Below, one piece after another: positions 35,264-43,343 of a stretch of DNA of 64,000 nucleotides (the first letter of the stretch is position 1; every line of letters starts with the position of its first letter). The notes below the pieces were generated by a model. That model made no database searches, was not told where the DNA came from, and saw nothing but the letters and a program-made list of their open reading frames with translations. This DNA comes from DATCJA01 sp963734635. Lineage in GTDB: Bacteria > Acidobacteriota > Vicinamibacteria > Vicinamibacterales > UBA2999. Location of the stretch: positions 372,001 through 436,000 of the forward strand of contig CAVTIA010000014.1 in NCBI GenBank assembly GCA_963734635.1. Reading direction: 5' to 3'. The position numbers and the translations under genes are program-made.

Positions 35264-35344
35264 CTTGTACTCGTAGCTCTAGCCGATACGTAGTGGGTAG
35301 CTGGTAGTGGTAGTAGTGGTAGCCGGAGGCGTTTAGGCCTCCGG
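35264..35344 (+). repeat. GTAG-rich tract ending in a CCGGAGGC/GCCTCCGG hairpin
   Basis: A tract of imperfect units (GGTAGC, GGTAGT) follows the TonB receptor stop and ends in an 8-bp hairpin, CCGGAGGC (35323-35330) with GCCTCCGG (35337-35344). The same composite occurs in opposite orientation at 43766-43832. The 3' arm merges with GGAGG at 35343-35347, the likely ribosome-binding site of the next gene. Confidence 0.6.
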
Positions 35345-35352
35345 AGGATGCT

Positions 35353-35646
35353 ATGGCCGCAACGGTACACGTGATTGCGCGCTGGTTGGCAAAACCAGGC
35401 AAGGACGAAGAGCTGAGGGTTGTGCTCACCGCGCTCATTCCGCCGAGCCGTCGTGAGATCGGCTGCTATCAGTACGACCTTCTGCGCAATCCGGCCGATC
35501 CGCGCGATTTCTGCTTCGTCGAGCGCTGGAACGACGACAAGGCCTTCGAACAGCACGGTGCGACCGCCCATGTCAAAGCCGCGCTCTCGCAGTCGCAACC
35601 GTTGATCGAAGGAGCGCCGGATGTGCGCACGTACCGGATCCTGTGA
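35353..35646 (+). CDS. Antibiotic-biosynthesis-monooxygenase-like (YgiN-type) small protein
   Basis: A 97-residue dimeric ferredoxin-like (ABM) protein. It opens ATVHVIARWLAKPGKDEEL, then LIPPSRREIGCYQYDLLRN and FCFVERWNDDKAFEQHGATAH, the standard ABM pattern of strand, helix, strand, strand, helix. Family members are cofactor-free quinol or polyketide monooxygenases, or stress-related enzymes such as YgiN. A tight GGAGG six bases upstream of ATG supports the start. That SD is partly inside the hairpin of the upstream repeat, so translation may depend on it. The DsbA-like fusion gene follows on the same strand 22 bases later. Confidence 0.82.
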   Translation: MAATVHVIARWLAKPGKDEELRVVLTALIPPSRREIGCYQYDLLRNPADPRDFCFVERWNDDKAFEQHGATAHVKAALSQSQPLIEGAPDVRTYRIL

Positions 35647-35668
35647 GTGGAAATGTATGATGGCCTTC

Positions 35669-36736
35669 ATGAGAACTTTCGCGACCTGTGCCATTCTCCT
35701 CGGGCTCGCATGCTCGGTCCCCGCGCAACAGACGTCTGCGGGACAGGGCGGATCGACGCCGAACGCGCAGACGCAGAGCGGATCGGATACGGCAGCCCGT
35801 GTCGGGAACCGGACAATTACGATTGGCGAGCTCGATGCGCGCTGGCGGCGCGACGACGCGGCGCAGCAGGCGCAGGCGTTTCAACAACTGTATGAGGGCC
35901 GGAAGAACGCACTGGACGCGATCATTGCCGAGACGCTGATTGGCGAAGCTGCGAAGACAAAGGGGTTGAGTGCCGACCAGTTCACCGAGTCGGAGGTCGC
36001 GCGCAGGGTGAAGCCGGTGACCGAGGGACAGATAGTCTCGTTCTTTCAGCAGAATCAGGCGCAGATGCAGGGCCGTGACCTCGCCGCCATGAATCCCGCC
36101 ATTCGGCGCTATCTCGAAGAGCAGGAACGAAGCGCAGCGTACCGCGCGCTGGTGACGGAGCTGCGCAAGGCAGGGCCTCGAGTGGATACGGTGATTGACG
36201 CACCGCGATACACCGTCGCGATCGAGCCCGACGACCCGGCCGTGGGCAATGCAAACGCGCCGGTCACAGTTGTCGAGTTCTCCGACTTCCAGTGCCCGTT
36301 CTGCCAGCGAGTCATGCCGACGTTGAAGAAGGTGCGTGAGACGTACGGCGACCGCGTACGGATTGTCTGGAAGGATTTCCCTCTGACATCGATTCACCCG
36401 CAGGCGTTCAAGGCAGCGGAAGCCGGCCAGTGCGCGCGCGAGCAGGGGAAGTTCTGGGAATATCACGACCGGCTCTTCCAGAACCAGCAGGCGCTCGAGC
36501 CGGATTCCCTCAAGAAGTATGCGGCCGACACGGGACTCGATGCGGCCAGGTTCAACATGTGCCTCGATACGGCCAAGTACGCAGAGCGCGTACAGGCGCA
36601 GATGGGCGTTGGCAATCAGCTGGGCGTGAGCTCGACTCCGGCCGTGTTCATCAACGGACGGATGGTGAGCGGCGCACAGCCGTACGAGACGTTTACTTCG
36701 ATCATCGACGAAGAACTGGAACGGGGCAGGAAGTAG
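35669..36736 (+). CDS. DsbA/thioredoxin-fold oxidoreductase with SurA-like N-terminal region
   Basis: About 355 residues, exported by a Sec signal (TFATCAILLGLACSVPAQ). Residues about 45-170 resemble the SurA/PpiD N-terminal chaperone helices (VGNRTITIGELDARW, EGRKNALDAIIAETLIGEA). A Trx domain of the DsbA/BdbD type follows, with the active site FQCPFCQRVMPTL near residue 212. A cis-Pro loop SSTPAVFINGRMV is near 318. This domain combination suggests a secreted thiol oxidase or isomerase that also binds unfolded chains (inference). The Met at 35669 best fits the leader; 35657 and 35660 are possible. It follows the ABM gene at 22 bases, probably cotranscribed. Confidence 0.85.
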   Translation: MRTFATCAILLGLACSVPAQQTSAGQGGSTPNAQTQSGSDTAARVGNRTITIGELDARWRRDDAAQQAQAFQQLYEGRKNALDAIIAETLIGEAAKTKGLSADQFTESEVARRVKPVTEGQIVSFFQQNQAQMQGRDLAAMNPAIRRYLEEQERSAAYRALVTELRKAGPRVDTVIDAPRYTVAIEPDDPAVGNANAPVTVVEFSDFQCPFCQRVMPTLKKVRETYGDRVRIVWKDFPLTSIHPQAFKAAEAGQCAREQGKFWEYHDRLFQNQQALEPDSLKKYAADTGLDAARFNMCLDTAKYAERVQAQMGVGNQLGVSSTPAVFINGRMVSGAQPYETFTSIIDEELERGRK

Positions 36737-36741
36737 CAGGA

Positions 36742-37707
36742 CTACGGCACCAGCACGATCTTCCCGAACGCTCCCGACTCCATCACCGCGCCGTGGGCCT
36801 GAACCGCGTGGTCCAGCGGCATCTCACGTCCTATTACCGGTGTCAGCGAGCCGTTCTCCAGCCCGGGAGCAAGCGCCGCATGAATCGTGCGGTACTCATC
36901 AGCGGTGGCGTTGAGCATCGTCATGCCGAGAATCGCGCCGTCCCTGCTCATGATCTTGCGCGGGTCGATCTCGATGCGACCCCGGTTGCCCACGACCATG
37001 ACGCGGCCGCGAAACGCCAGCACGTCGAGATCGCGGTCGAGATTCACGTTCGCGAGCATTTCAAGCACGAGGTCCACGCCGCGCCCGCCCGTGAGGGGTG
37101 CGACACGACTGAGATAATCGCCGTCGCGGTGGTTCAGCACTTCGTGCGCACCCTGCTGTCGCGCCAGGTTCATGCCGCGTTCGGTTCCGGCGGTTGCAAT
37201 CACGTGAAGCCCGTTGGCGCGGGCAATCTGCGTCGCCGCGACACCGACGCCGCCGCTGGCACCATGGATCAGGACGGTTTCACCGGGTTTGGCGTGTGCG
37301 TGGAGAAAGAGTGCGCGCCACGCGGTGCTGTAAGGCGTGCCGAGCGCTGCGCCTTGCTGAAACGAGAGCCGATCCGGAAGTGCGTGCACCTGCGCCTCGT
37401 CGCAGAGCGTCAACTCACGGTAGGCACCGGTGCCCGCCGTTCCATGCGAGTACACGCGATCGCCAGTCTTGACGGTGGTCACGCCGGGCCCAACGGCCTC
37501 GACGATGCCTGCCAGATCGCTTCCCGGCGTGTAGGGAAGGTTCGGCTTGCGCGCATAGGTACCAGCGCGGACATACGTCTCCACCGGGTTGACGCCGATC
37601 GCTTTCACGCGAACCAGCACCTGCCCAGGCCCCGGCGTCAGCGCAGGAACCTCCTCGAGCTTCATGACGTCTGGTGGTCCGAACTGCCGAACGATGATCG
37701 CTTTCAT
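36742..37707 (-). CDS. NADPH:quinone oxidoreductase / zeta-crystallin-like MDR
   Basis: A 321-residue zinc-independent medium-chain dehydrogenase/reductase. It opens MKAIIVRQFGPPDVMKLEEV and has GVNPVETYVRAGTYARKPNL. The quinone-reductase signature TPGSDLAGIVEAVGPGV is near residue 58. The NADPH-binding Rossmann motif VLIHGASGGVGVAATQIA is near 145. The structural-zinc Cys cluster of classical alcohol dehydrogenases is absent. The likely reaction is NADPH-dependent one-electron reduction of quinones or enone reduction. It is cytoplasmic, convergent with the DsbA-like gene (5-base gap). Its start faces the repeat arm at 37720. Confidence 0.87.
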   Translation of the reverse strand: MKAIIVRQFGPPDVMKLEEVPALTPGPGQVLVRVKAIGVNPVETYVRAGTYARKPNLPYTPGSDLAGIVEAVGPGVTTVKTGDRVYSHGTAGTGAYRELTLCDEAQVHALPDRLSFQQGAALGTPYSTAWRALFLHAHAKPGETVLIHGASGGVGVAATQIARANGLHVIATAGTERGMNLARQQGAHEVLNHRDGDYLSRVAPLTGGRGVDLVLEMLANVNLDRDLDVLAFRGRVMVVGNRGRIEIDPRKIMSRDGAILGMTMLNATADEYRTIHAALAPGLENGSLTPVIGREMPLDHAVQAHGAVMESGAFGKIVLVP

Positions 37708-37719
37708 TGAGGCTCTTTT

Positions 37720-37819
37720 AAGTCAAAAGTCAAAAGTCAAAAGTCAAAAGGAAAAACAAAGGTCAAGGTCAAAGGCAAAAGGTCACGGGCGACGGTCAAA
37801 GGTGCAGAAAGTGCGTACA
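37720..37819. repeat. Left arm: tandem GTCAAAA repeats upstream of the four-helix-bundle gene
   Basis: Four clean copies of AGTCAAA with one A between (37720-37751) pass into degenerate units GGTCAAGGTCAAAGGCAAAAG and GGTCAAAGGTGCAGAAAGTG to about 37819. The right arm at 38276 carries the reverse complement of the same unit. Confidence 0.7.
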
Positions 37820-37921
37820 TCATTTCGCATCCCGTACTGCATTTCTCTGAATCATCGCGTGCTTTTCTTGGTATTTCGAACCGTCAATTACGGCTCTCGC
37901 CTTGCGTAGTATCGGCAACAG

Positions 37922-38281
37922 ATGGCCGCGGTCGCAAAGGAAATCGACGAGCGAGCATTCCGGTTTGTGTGTAACGCAATCCTGTTTGTGCGCTCAATTC
38001 GGCCCGAGCCAGGCGTCCGACGTCTCATTGAGCAGTTCGTCTCATCCGCGGGTTCGATTGCCGCCAATCGAGAAGAAGCATCGTGTGCTTCGTCTCGTCG
38101 TGAGTTCATTCGTTTCAACGAGATTGCGCTGCGAAGTGCCAACGAATCGGTTTTGTGGCTGCGAGCGTTTGTGGAGACCCGAATCGGAAACGCTCGAGAA
38201 GCGTCTGTTCTGCTGGATGAGGCACGGCAGCTGTCCCGCATCATTGCCGCAATCATCGTACGAACCAAGCAAAACCTTTGA
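37922..38281 (+). CDS. Four-helix-bundle protein (TIGR02436 / 23S-IVS-type, Avd-like)
   Basis: A 119-residue all-helical protein. The family pattern is clear: a first helix with KEIDERAFRFVCNAILFV, then PEPGVRRLIEQFVSSAGSIA, the ANREEASCASSRREFIRF region in place of the usual NIAEG loop, and IALRSANESVLWLRAF. This family includes proteins encoded in 23S rRNA intervening sequences and the Avd accessory protein of diversity-generating retroelements. No reverse transcriptase is here, so it is not a DGR. The gene sits alone between inverted GTCAAAA arms; its stop TGA lies within the first right-arm unit. Such genes are often found in repeat-flanked settings, suggesting a mobile or nucleic-acid-binding role (inference). 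Confidence 0.8.
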   Translation: MAAVAKEIDERAFRFVCNAILFVRSIRPEPGVRRLIEQFVSSAGSIAANREEASCASSRREFIRFNEIALRSANESVLWLRAFVETRIGNAREASVLLDEARQLSRIIAAIIVRTKQNL

Positions 38282-38308
38282 CTTTTGACTATTGACTCTT
38301 GACTTTCG
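38276..38308. repeat. Right arm: TTGACTTTTGACT repeats after the four-helix-bundle gene
   Basis: Four units CTTTGAC / TTTTGAC / TATTGAC / TCTTGAC, the reverse complement of the left-arm unit, overlapping the stop codon of the four-helix-bundle gene. Confidence 0.7.
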
Positions 38309-38311
38309 CGA

Positions 38312-39202
38312 TCACTGAGAAAAGAGCCGATCAAAGTTTCCGCCAAGTATCAGCGCCTCGTCTTCTGGTTTGATCCCGAGACCGTCGAGGACTGCCTTCT
38401 GCTGCTGATACGTTGCCTTCTGCCATCCGCGAGGAAAGAAGGACGAATCGGTGCCAAACAGCAGCCGCGACGGCCCGACGACGGCCAGTGCGGTCTTGAA
38501 GACGTGGTCGAGCGTCAGCCCCGGGGTATAGCGAATCCAGCTGTTCGAGCTCGACGTGTCCAAATGAATATTTGCGCAGGTGTCGGCCGCCATAAGCGCT
38601 TCGCGCAGCAATCCGGCACCGAAATGTGGCACGACGAAGGTGGTCTGCGGGAACGCCAGGGCGAGCCGGGCAACGCCGAGCGGATCGCCGAACCGTATGT
38701 CAAAGCGGCTTGGCAGCTCCAGCTTCCGGCGAACGCCGACGGAAAGAACGCCGCAGTGCACGAACACGGCCGCACCCGGAATGGCTGCCGCAGCCTCCAC
38801 GACGCGGAGCGTACGCGCATCGTGAAGAGGAACCCCGTGCATGGCAGGAAACAGGCACAGAGCTCTAAGGCGCTGTTCTGAGAGCGCACGTCGCGTGCGC
38901 TCGACGGCATCGATCGCTGACGGATCGAGCATGAAAAACCCGACCAGGCGCGAGGGGTGGCACGCGATCGCCGTGGCGACCGAGGCCTCGTCACCGGGCA
39001 CGCTGGCAATCAGCGCGGCGCGCCCAACGTCGTTCGCGTCCAGTTCCTGCACCCACCGATCGGCCAACGTCTCGGGCGTGCCTGGGTCGTCCCACTGAAG
39101 CTCCCGGTACAGATCCTGAGCCGACGTCTTCGGCCCGCGCTGGCGCGCAAGAGCCGTGAAGAACGCAGTCGAGAAGAAATGGCAGTGGGCGTCGTTCAGC
39201 AT
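38312..39202 (-). CDS. Amidohydrolase-2 family TIM-barrel hydrolase
   Basis: About 296 residues, cytoplasmic. Metal-binding HxH appears as NDAHCHFF near the N-terminus. A possible ligand His is in VFVHCG near residue 148 and FVVPHFGAG near 190; the catalytic Asp is probably in LLFGTDSSFF near 253. This is the amidohydrolase-2 (ACMSD/LigW/hydroxyphthalate decarboxylase-like) pattern, so the reaction is likely a non-oxidative decarboxylation or lactone hydrolysis. The substrate cannot be read. The Met at 39202 is preferred because 39205 (MM) adds one residue only. It is followed on the minus strand by the four-helix-bundle cassette and preceded by the TonB receptor and a hairpin. Confidence 0.82.
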   Translation of the reverse strand: MLNDAHCHFFSTAFFTALARQRGPKTSAQDLYRELQWDDPGTPETLADRWVQELDANDVGRAALIASVPGDEASVATAIACHPSRLVGFFMLDPSAIDAVERTRRALSEQRLRALCLFPAMHGVPLHDARTLRVVEAAAAIPGAAVFVHCGVLSVGVRRKLELPSRFDIRFGDPLGVARLALAFPQTTFVVPHFGAGLLREALMAADTCANIHLDTSSSNSWIRYTPGLTLDHVFKTALAVVGPSRLLFGTDSSFFPRGWQKATYQQQKAVLDGLGIKPEDEALILGGNFDRLFSQ

Positions 39203-39238
39203 CAATCGCAGGGCGAGCCTTTATAGCCCCCGGATATT

Positions 39239-39260
39239 GGCGCCCCGTAAAAGGGGCGCC
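39239..39260. terminator. Hairpin GGCGCCCC/GGGGCGCC with GTAAAA loop
   Basis: An 8-bp perfect stem (39239-39246 with 39253-39260) located 14 bases past the stop of the TonB receptor (minus strand). The sequence after it, CTACGAGTC, recalls the hairpin at 55168-55188. No T-tract. Confidence 0.6.
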
Positions 39261-39273
39261 CTACGAGTCGATC

Positions 39274-42219
39274 CTAGAAAGTCACTCTGAACCCGATTTG
39301 GCCAACGCGCTGTTCGGGCTGCTGGACGTCGCCGGCGAACGCGGTCGGCTGCATGAACGACGACAATGGCGCGCCGCTGGCCGACAGCCGCTGCGTCGTG
39401 AGTGGGATCGACGGATTCTTGGCATTGAAGACGTTGAACATTTCTGCAATCGCTTCGATGCGCACCTCGCGCCACAGCGGAAACAACCGGCTGACGCGAA
39501 GGTTCAACTGCGAAAACGACGCACGACGGCTGCAGTTGACGGTTTCGCAGTTGCCGTTCTCTTCGAAAGTGGCTGACCCGTTGTCGTTGAGGCCCGTGAA
39601 GCGGTAGGCGATCGCCGTCTTGTCGTTGACGTTCCCGTCGGCGTTCAGATCGAGCCCCTCGAAGGAATGAGTGGGTAATGCCGACCGGTAGAAGAACATT
39701 GGTGCAACCCGAAGGCCCCATGGTGCTTCGACGATGGCGCTGACAGTGAGGCGGTGTCGAGCGTCTGTGCGTGTAGACGGTCCGTCCTGGACCGGGCCGA
39801 ACGGATTGGTGACGTCCTGGATCAGGTTCTGGACGATCTCATCGTACGCACTGCCCACGTCGCTGGTCGCTTTGGCCAGCGTGTACCAGGCGTTGAGATC
39901 CACTCCGCTCGCCGCGCGACGTCGAACAGCCAGGATGAGTCCATCGTATCTGCTCGTCCCTTTGCTGATGGCTGTACGAAAGCCGATCGAGTTGGGTTGT
40001 ATAGACAGGTCCGCGAGATAGCGCCGCCCGCCAACGATCGCATTTGGCCGCAGTCGAAGGTTCAGGTCGCGCCCGTCGACGCGCACGTAATCGGCTGACA
40101 CCCACGTCAATGGATCGATCTCGCGCGCCCACCCCAAGCTGACCTGGGACGTCGCCGGTTGCTCCAAGCGTGGCGACACTACCTCTCCGGCGAGCGCAGG
40201 AATGTTCGGGTTGACCAGATTCTGCGACGCGATCAGCGACAGCGGATCTGTCGCGCGGAAAAAGGACCCATCCGGTCGCCGGATGCCGGCGGGCGCATCA
40301 GCCACGAACACCGGCCCGGACCCGCCCGTAGCGTCGATGGCTGCAGTCAGGACGTTTGCGTTCGTGTACGCGAAGTCACTGTAGAGGCCCCATCCGCCGC
40401 GAATTACCTCGCGTCCGGTGCCGTGTAGGTCATACACGAACCCCAAGCGCGGCTGAACGTTGTTTCGGTCGCCGCGTGTTTCCTCGCCGAAGTCTTCGAG
40501 GGCCGTGCCGACGAAGCGTCCTGTGCGGCCCGCTGTCTGTAACGCCTGAAAGTTCCGATTCCGGCTCTGATCGAACGGTATGCCGTCCACGTAGTCCCAG
40601 CGAACGCCGAGGTTCAGCGTCAGCCGGCTGCTCGCACGCCAGTCGTCCTGCACGTAGAGCGAGTACGAGTCGATCGGAATGTTGAGCTCGGTGTTGCCGC
40701 CAATCACGAGAATGGAAGTTACCGGTCCATTCACGTCGTTGGCGCCCATCGTGAAAATGCCGCTGGTGCCCTGTGCCACGTTCACAAAGAGGTGCGGTTC
40801 GTGAATCCAGTTGACGCCGGCCCGGAACTGGTGGCCGAGACCCGCGCCCGTCATCGTCCACGAGATGTCATCGCGAAGCTGCCATTTCGTCTGTTCAGTG
40901 CTCTGAGGTGCCACCAGGCTCGTGCCGCCCGAGACACCGTTCGGGAACCTCAGGTGCGGGCCGACGCCCGTCGCTGGAATGTCGTTGACGAAGTTCGAGT
41001 ATTGAAACACGAGCTCATTCAGGCTCGACTGGCCCACAACCCAGTTATGGTTCGCGTTCACCGAATCGTAGGTGTTGTCGCTGGTCGCCCAGGATGATCG
41101 CGCCGCCCTGAGGCCGGCGCCGGCCGGCTGCGAATTGGTGTCCCGCGCGTAGCGGAGCGAAACCCAGTGAATTGGCGTTGCCGCGACCGTCACCTTGCCC
41201 GTGAAAAGCGTCTCCCTGAACGGCACGTCGTAGATGCCGTCCTGTGATGGAAACAGTCCAAGCGTGCTGACAACCTGCTTGGTGTCCTGTTGAGTGCGCT
41301 CGTAGGCGCCGAAATAGTGCACCTTGTCCTGGACGAGAGGCCCGCCCACGCTGCCTCCGAACTGATGGCGCCTGTAATCCTGCTTTCGAATGTCGTTGCT
41401 CCGCTCCGTGAACGTCTGCGCGTTCAGCCCGTCGTCTCGAAAGAGGCTGAACCAGCTGCCGCGAAGATCGTTGGTGCCGCTCTTCGTCACCACGTTCAGC
41501 ACGGCGCCGCCCCGGCCGTGCTCGGCATCGAAGCGGTGCGTCATCACGTTGAATTCCTCGATGGCCTCGAGCGGAAACAACTGAAGCGCACCGCCGACGG
41601 TATCGTCATTGTTGTCGCCGCCATCGATGACGTAATTCATGTTGCGGCCGTTGCCGCCGCTGATTTGCGGGCTGTACTGGGTGCTCTTCGTCGGGTCGGA
41701 ATGAAAACCGAGCCCGACGCCGGGCACGGTCGCGGCAAGATTGGCAAACTGGCGCCCATTCAGCGGAAGGCTTTCGATCCGCGTCGTCTCGACCACTTGG
41801 CCGAGCGTTGAGGAGGTCACCGATACCAGAGGCGATATCGCCGTGACTGCCACGGTTTCCGCCAGCGGCGCCACGCGCATGACGATTTCAAGGTCGGTCG
41901 TCCGGGCTACGTTCACGACGATGCCGCTCCGCTCGAACCGAGACAGGCTCGTTTGCGCTCCGGCGACGTCGTACATCCCAACAGGAAGGGCGCTCAGTAG
42001 ATAAAGTCCGCTCGAATCGCTCGTCACCTCGCGGATGAAGCCGGTGTCTACGTGTCGCGCGGTCACGGTGGCGCCGACGACGCTGGCGTTCTGTTCGTCG
42101 ACGACTCTTCCGGCGATGTTGCCCGTCGACTGCTGCGCCGTTGCCGACGGCGCGCATACCAGCATTCCGATCAGAAAGGAGCTGAGCGTGATGGCCAGAC
42201 GGGTAACGAGGAGTCTCAT
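39274..42219 (-). CDS. Large TonB-dependent receptor (Oar-like) with CarboxypepD_reg domain
   Basis: A 981-residue outer-membrane receptor. The signal (TLSSFLIGMLVCAPSATAQQ) is followed by a carboxypeptidase-regulatory-like domain (GNIAGRVVDEQNASVVGATV). A TonB plug (RIESLPLNGRQFANLAAT) and barrel with YVIDGGDNNDDTVGG and IEEFNVMTHRFDAEHGRGGA near residue 210 come next, then a long barrel ending in GQIGFRVTF. This is the OAR-type receptor class abundant in Acidobacteria, thought to import peptides or sugars. No substrate-binding partner is adjacent. The next gene in transcription order is the amidohydrolase, beyond a hairpin. Confidence 0.88.
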   Translation of the reverse strand: MRLLVTRLAITLSSFLIGMLVCAPSATAQQSTGNIAGRVVDEQNASVVGATVTARHVDTGFIREVTSDSSGLYLLSALPVGMYDVAGAQTSLSRFERSGIVVNVARTTDLEIVMRVAPLAETVAVTAISPLVSVTSSTLGQVVETTRIESLPLNGRQFANLAATVPGVGLGFHSDPTKSTQYSPQISGGNGRNMNYVIDGGDNNDDTVGGALQLFPLEAIEEFNVMTHRFDAEHGRGGAVLNVVTKSGTNDLRGSWFSLFRDDGLNAQTFTERSNDIRKQDYRRHQFGGSVGGPLVQDKVHYFGAYERTQQDTKQVVSTLGLFPSQDGIYDVPFRETLFTGKVTVAATPIHWVSLRYARDTNSQPAGAGLRAARSSWATSDNTYDSVNANHNWVVGQSSLNELVFQYSNFVNDIPATGVGPHLRFPNGVSGGTSLVAPQSTEQTKWQLRDDISWTMTGAGLGHQFRAGVNWIHEPHLFVNVAQGTSGIFTMGANDVNGPVTSILVIGGNTELNIPIDSYSLYVQDDWRASSRLTLNLGVRWDYVDGIPFDQSRNRNFQALQTAGRTGRFVGTALEDFGEETRGDRNNVQPRLGFVYDLHGTGREVIRGGWGLYSDFAYTNANVLTAAIDATGGSGPVFVADAPAGIRRPDGSFFRATDPLSLIASQNLVNPNIPALAGEVVSPRLEQPATSQVSLGWAREIDPLTWVSADYVRVDGRDLNLRLRPNAIVGGRRYLADLSIQPNSIGFRTAISKGTSRYDGLILAVRRRAASGVDLNAWYTLAKATSDVGSAYDEIVQNLIQDVTNPFGPVQDGPSTRTDARHRLTVSAIVEAPWGLRVAPMFFYRSALPTHSFEGLDLNADGNVNDKTAIAYRFTGLNDNGSATFEENGNCETVNCSRRASFSQLNLRVSRLFPLWREVRIEAIAEMFNVFNAKNPSIPLTTQRLSASGAPLSSFMQPTAFAGDVQQPEQRVGQIGFRVTF

Positions 42220-42264
42220 GGTGATTGAATCACGAGTGCTGAGTGTAGCAGGTAAGATCCGTTT

Positions 42265-42498
42265 GTGTCGTACGCGTGGCTGCTTGCCGGCACCTATGTT
42301 GCAGGGTTTGTGTGGTGCATCCTGGTGAGCGACGCGCGCCCGGCCGAGCGAGTCACGCTGGCGCTCCTATGGCCGCTCGGCCCGTTGGCGCTCGTTGTGA
42401 CGGTGAGCATCCTGCTCGTCGCGTCAGCGATCGCGTACCCGCTCGTCGTAGTGCCGGTTCTGACGGCGATGGCTGTCCTCTGCTGGGCCTTGTGGTGA
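42265..42498 (+). CDS. Small two-helix membrane protein (GTG start)
   Basis: A 77-residue hydrophobic protein starting with GTG. Two to three membrane helices can be seen (AWLLAGTYVAGFVWCILV, LLWPLGPLALVVTVSILLV and IAYPLVVVPVLTAMAVLCWAL) with a basic turn (ARPAERVTL) between the first two. No family recognised. Divergent to the TonB receptor (46 bases) and convergent with the next minus-strand gene. Confidence 0.5.
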   Translation: MSYAWLLAGTYVAGFVWCILVSDARPAERVTLALLWPLGPLALVVTVSILLVASAIAYPLVVVPVLTAMAVLCWALW

Positions 42499-42520
42499 TG
42501 CCGCGAGCGACAAGTGGTAG

Positions 42521-42543
42521 GCCGGGTCTCTTGTGAACCCGGC
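42521..42543. terminator. Bidirectional terminator-like hairpin
   Basis: A 7-bp stem, GCCGGGT (42521-42527) with ACCCGGC (42537-42543), lies between the convergent ends at 42498 and 42558. Confidence 0.55.
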
Positions 42544-42557
42544 ACTGATCGGAAGGT

Positions 42558-43343
42558 CTATCGGGCCTGATCGGCCCGGCAAGGCGTCGGATCCCATCCT
42601 GACCGATCCGGAATTTTCCGGAACGCGCTGCTCGCGAGATACGGCTGCGTCAGGTACTGCGGGTCGGTAACGATGCTGTCGACGACGATCCAGTCGTCGC
42701 CGTTGGGTTCGGTGAAGCGATCGAAGTGCTCGACGAGAGTCGCGTTGTCGCTGTACGGGACGCCGTTCTTGCGCAGATACCCCGCTCGCATGCGGGTCGT
42801 CGTCACTTTCAGGCCTCCGCGCGGATCGGGCGGTGCGCCGGCTTTTCGCGTCCGCAGTTCCTGCGCGGGTACTCCTTCCCATTCCGCGACTGAATATCCC
42901 TGCCACTGCGGCTGATCGTTCGGACCCGCGCCCCGGTTGAAGTGGAAGACGCGTGTCTGCGTCCCTGAGTCGACATCCATCTGCAAGGTGTTGTCATCGA
43001 CCCAGTGGATGTACAGCCGGCTCGGCACGCGCATGATCGCTGCCGCGCCGTAGGACTTGCAGAATTCCGCTTCGGGCTCCTTCGCCGGGTCCCATCCATT
43101 TGCGATTTTGCGCGCCTCGGCGTTGAGGGGCAGCATTGCGAATTCGCCCCGCGGCGGTACGAGCATGCGCAAGTGCCAATGTTCGGCGACCACCGACACC
43201 CAATAACCCGTCAGGTCCTTCGGTGCAATGATGCGCGCGTTAGCAGCGGGACCGCCCGGCGTGGCGGCGCCTCCACGACCCTGGGCGCCGACGACGACCG
43301 ACGTGGCGAAGCAGGCGAACGCGATGACAAGCAGCCGCCGCAT
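42558..43343 (-). CDS. Secreted hypothetical protein, same broad family as the downstream-operon pair
   Basis: About 261 residues. It begins with a Sec signal (LLVIAFACFATSVVVGAQ), a Gly/Ala-rich linker, then DLTGYWVSVVAEHWHLRML. Motifs shared in style with the paralogues at 44889 and 45773 are WEGVPAQELRTRKAG, SDNATLVEHFDRF and VDSIVTDPQYL, suggesting a related beta-rich fold. Function unknown. The start ATG at 43343 shares one base with the stop of the DUF6152 gene (TGATG), so translation is coupled. The frame stays open to 43535 but that part lacks coding signs. Confidence 0.7.
   Translation of the reverse strand: MRRLLVIAFACFATSVVVGAQGRGGAATPGGPAANARIIAPKDLTGYWVSVVAEHWHLRMLVPPRGEFAMLPLNAEARKIANGWDPAKEPEAEFCKSYGAAAIMRVPSRLYIHWVDDNTLQMDVDSGTQTRVFHFNRGAGPNDQPQWQGYSVAEWEGVPAQELRTRKAGAPPDPRGGLKVTTTRMRAGYLRKNGVPYSDNATLVEHFDRFTEPNGDDWIVVDSIVTDPQYLTQPYLASSAFRKIPDRSGWDPTPCRADQAR

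Noticed and set aside
37922..38281. Diversity-generating retroelement
   Set aside because: The Avd-like protein is present but there is no reverse transcriptase, template repeat or variable repeat in the window.
37720..38308. CRISPR array
   Set aside because: Units are about 8 bases with no spacers of uniform length and no cas genes.
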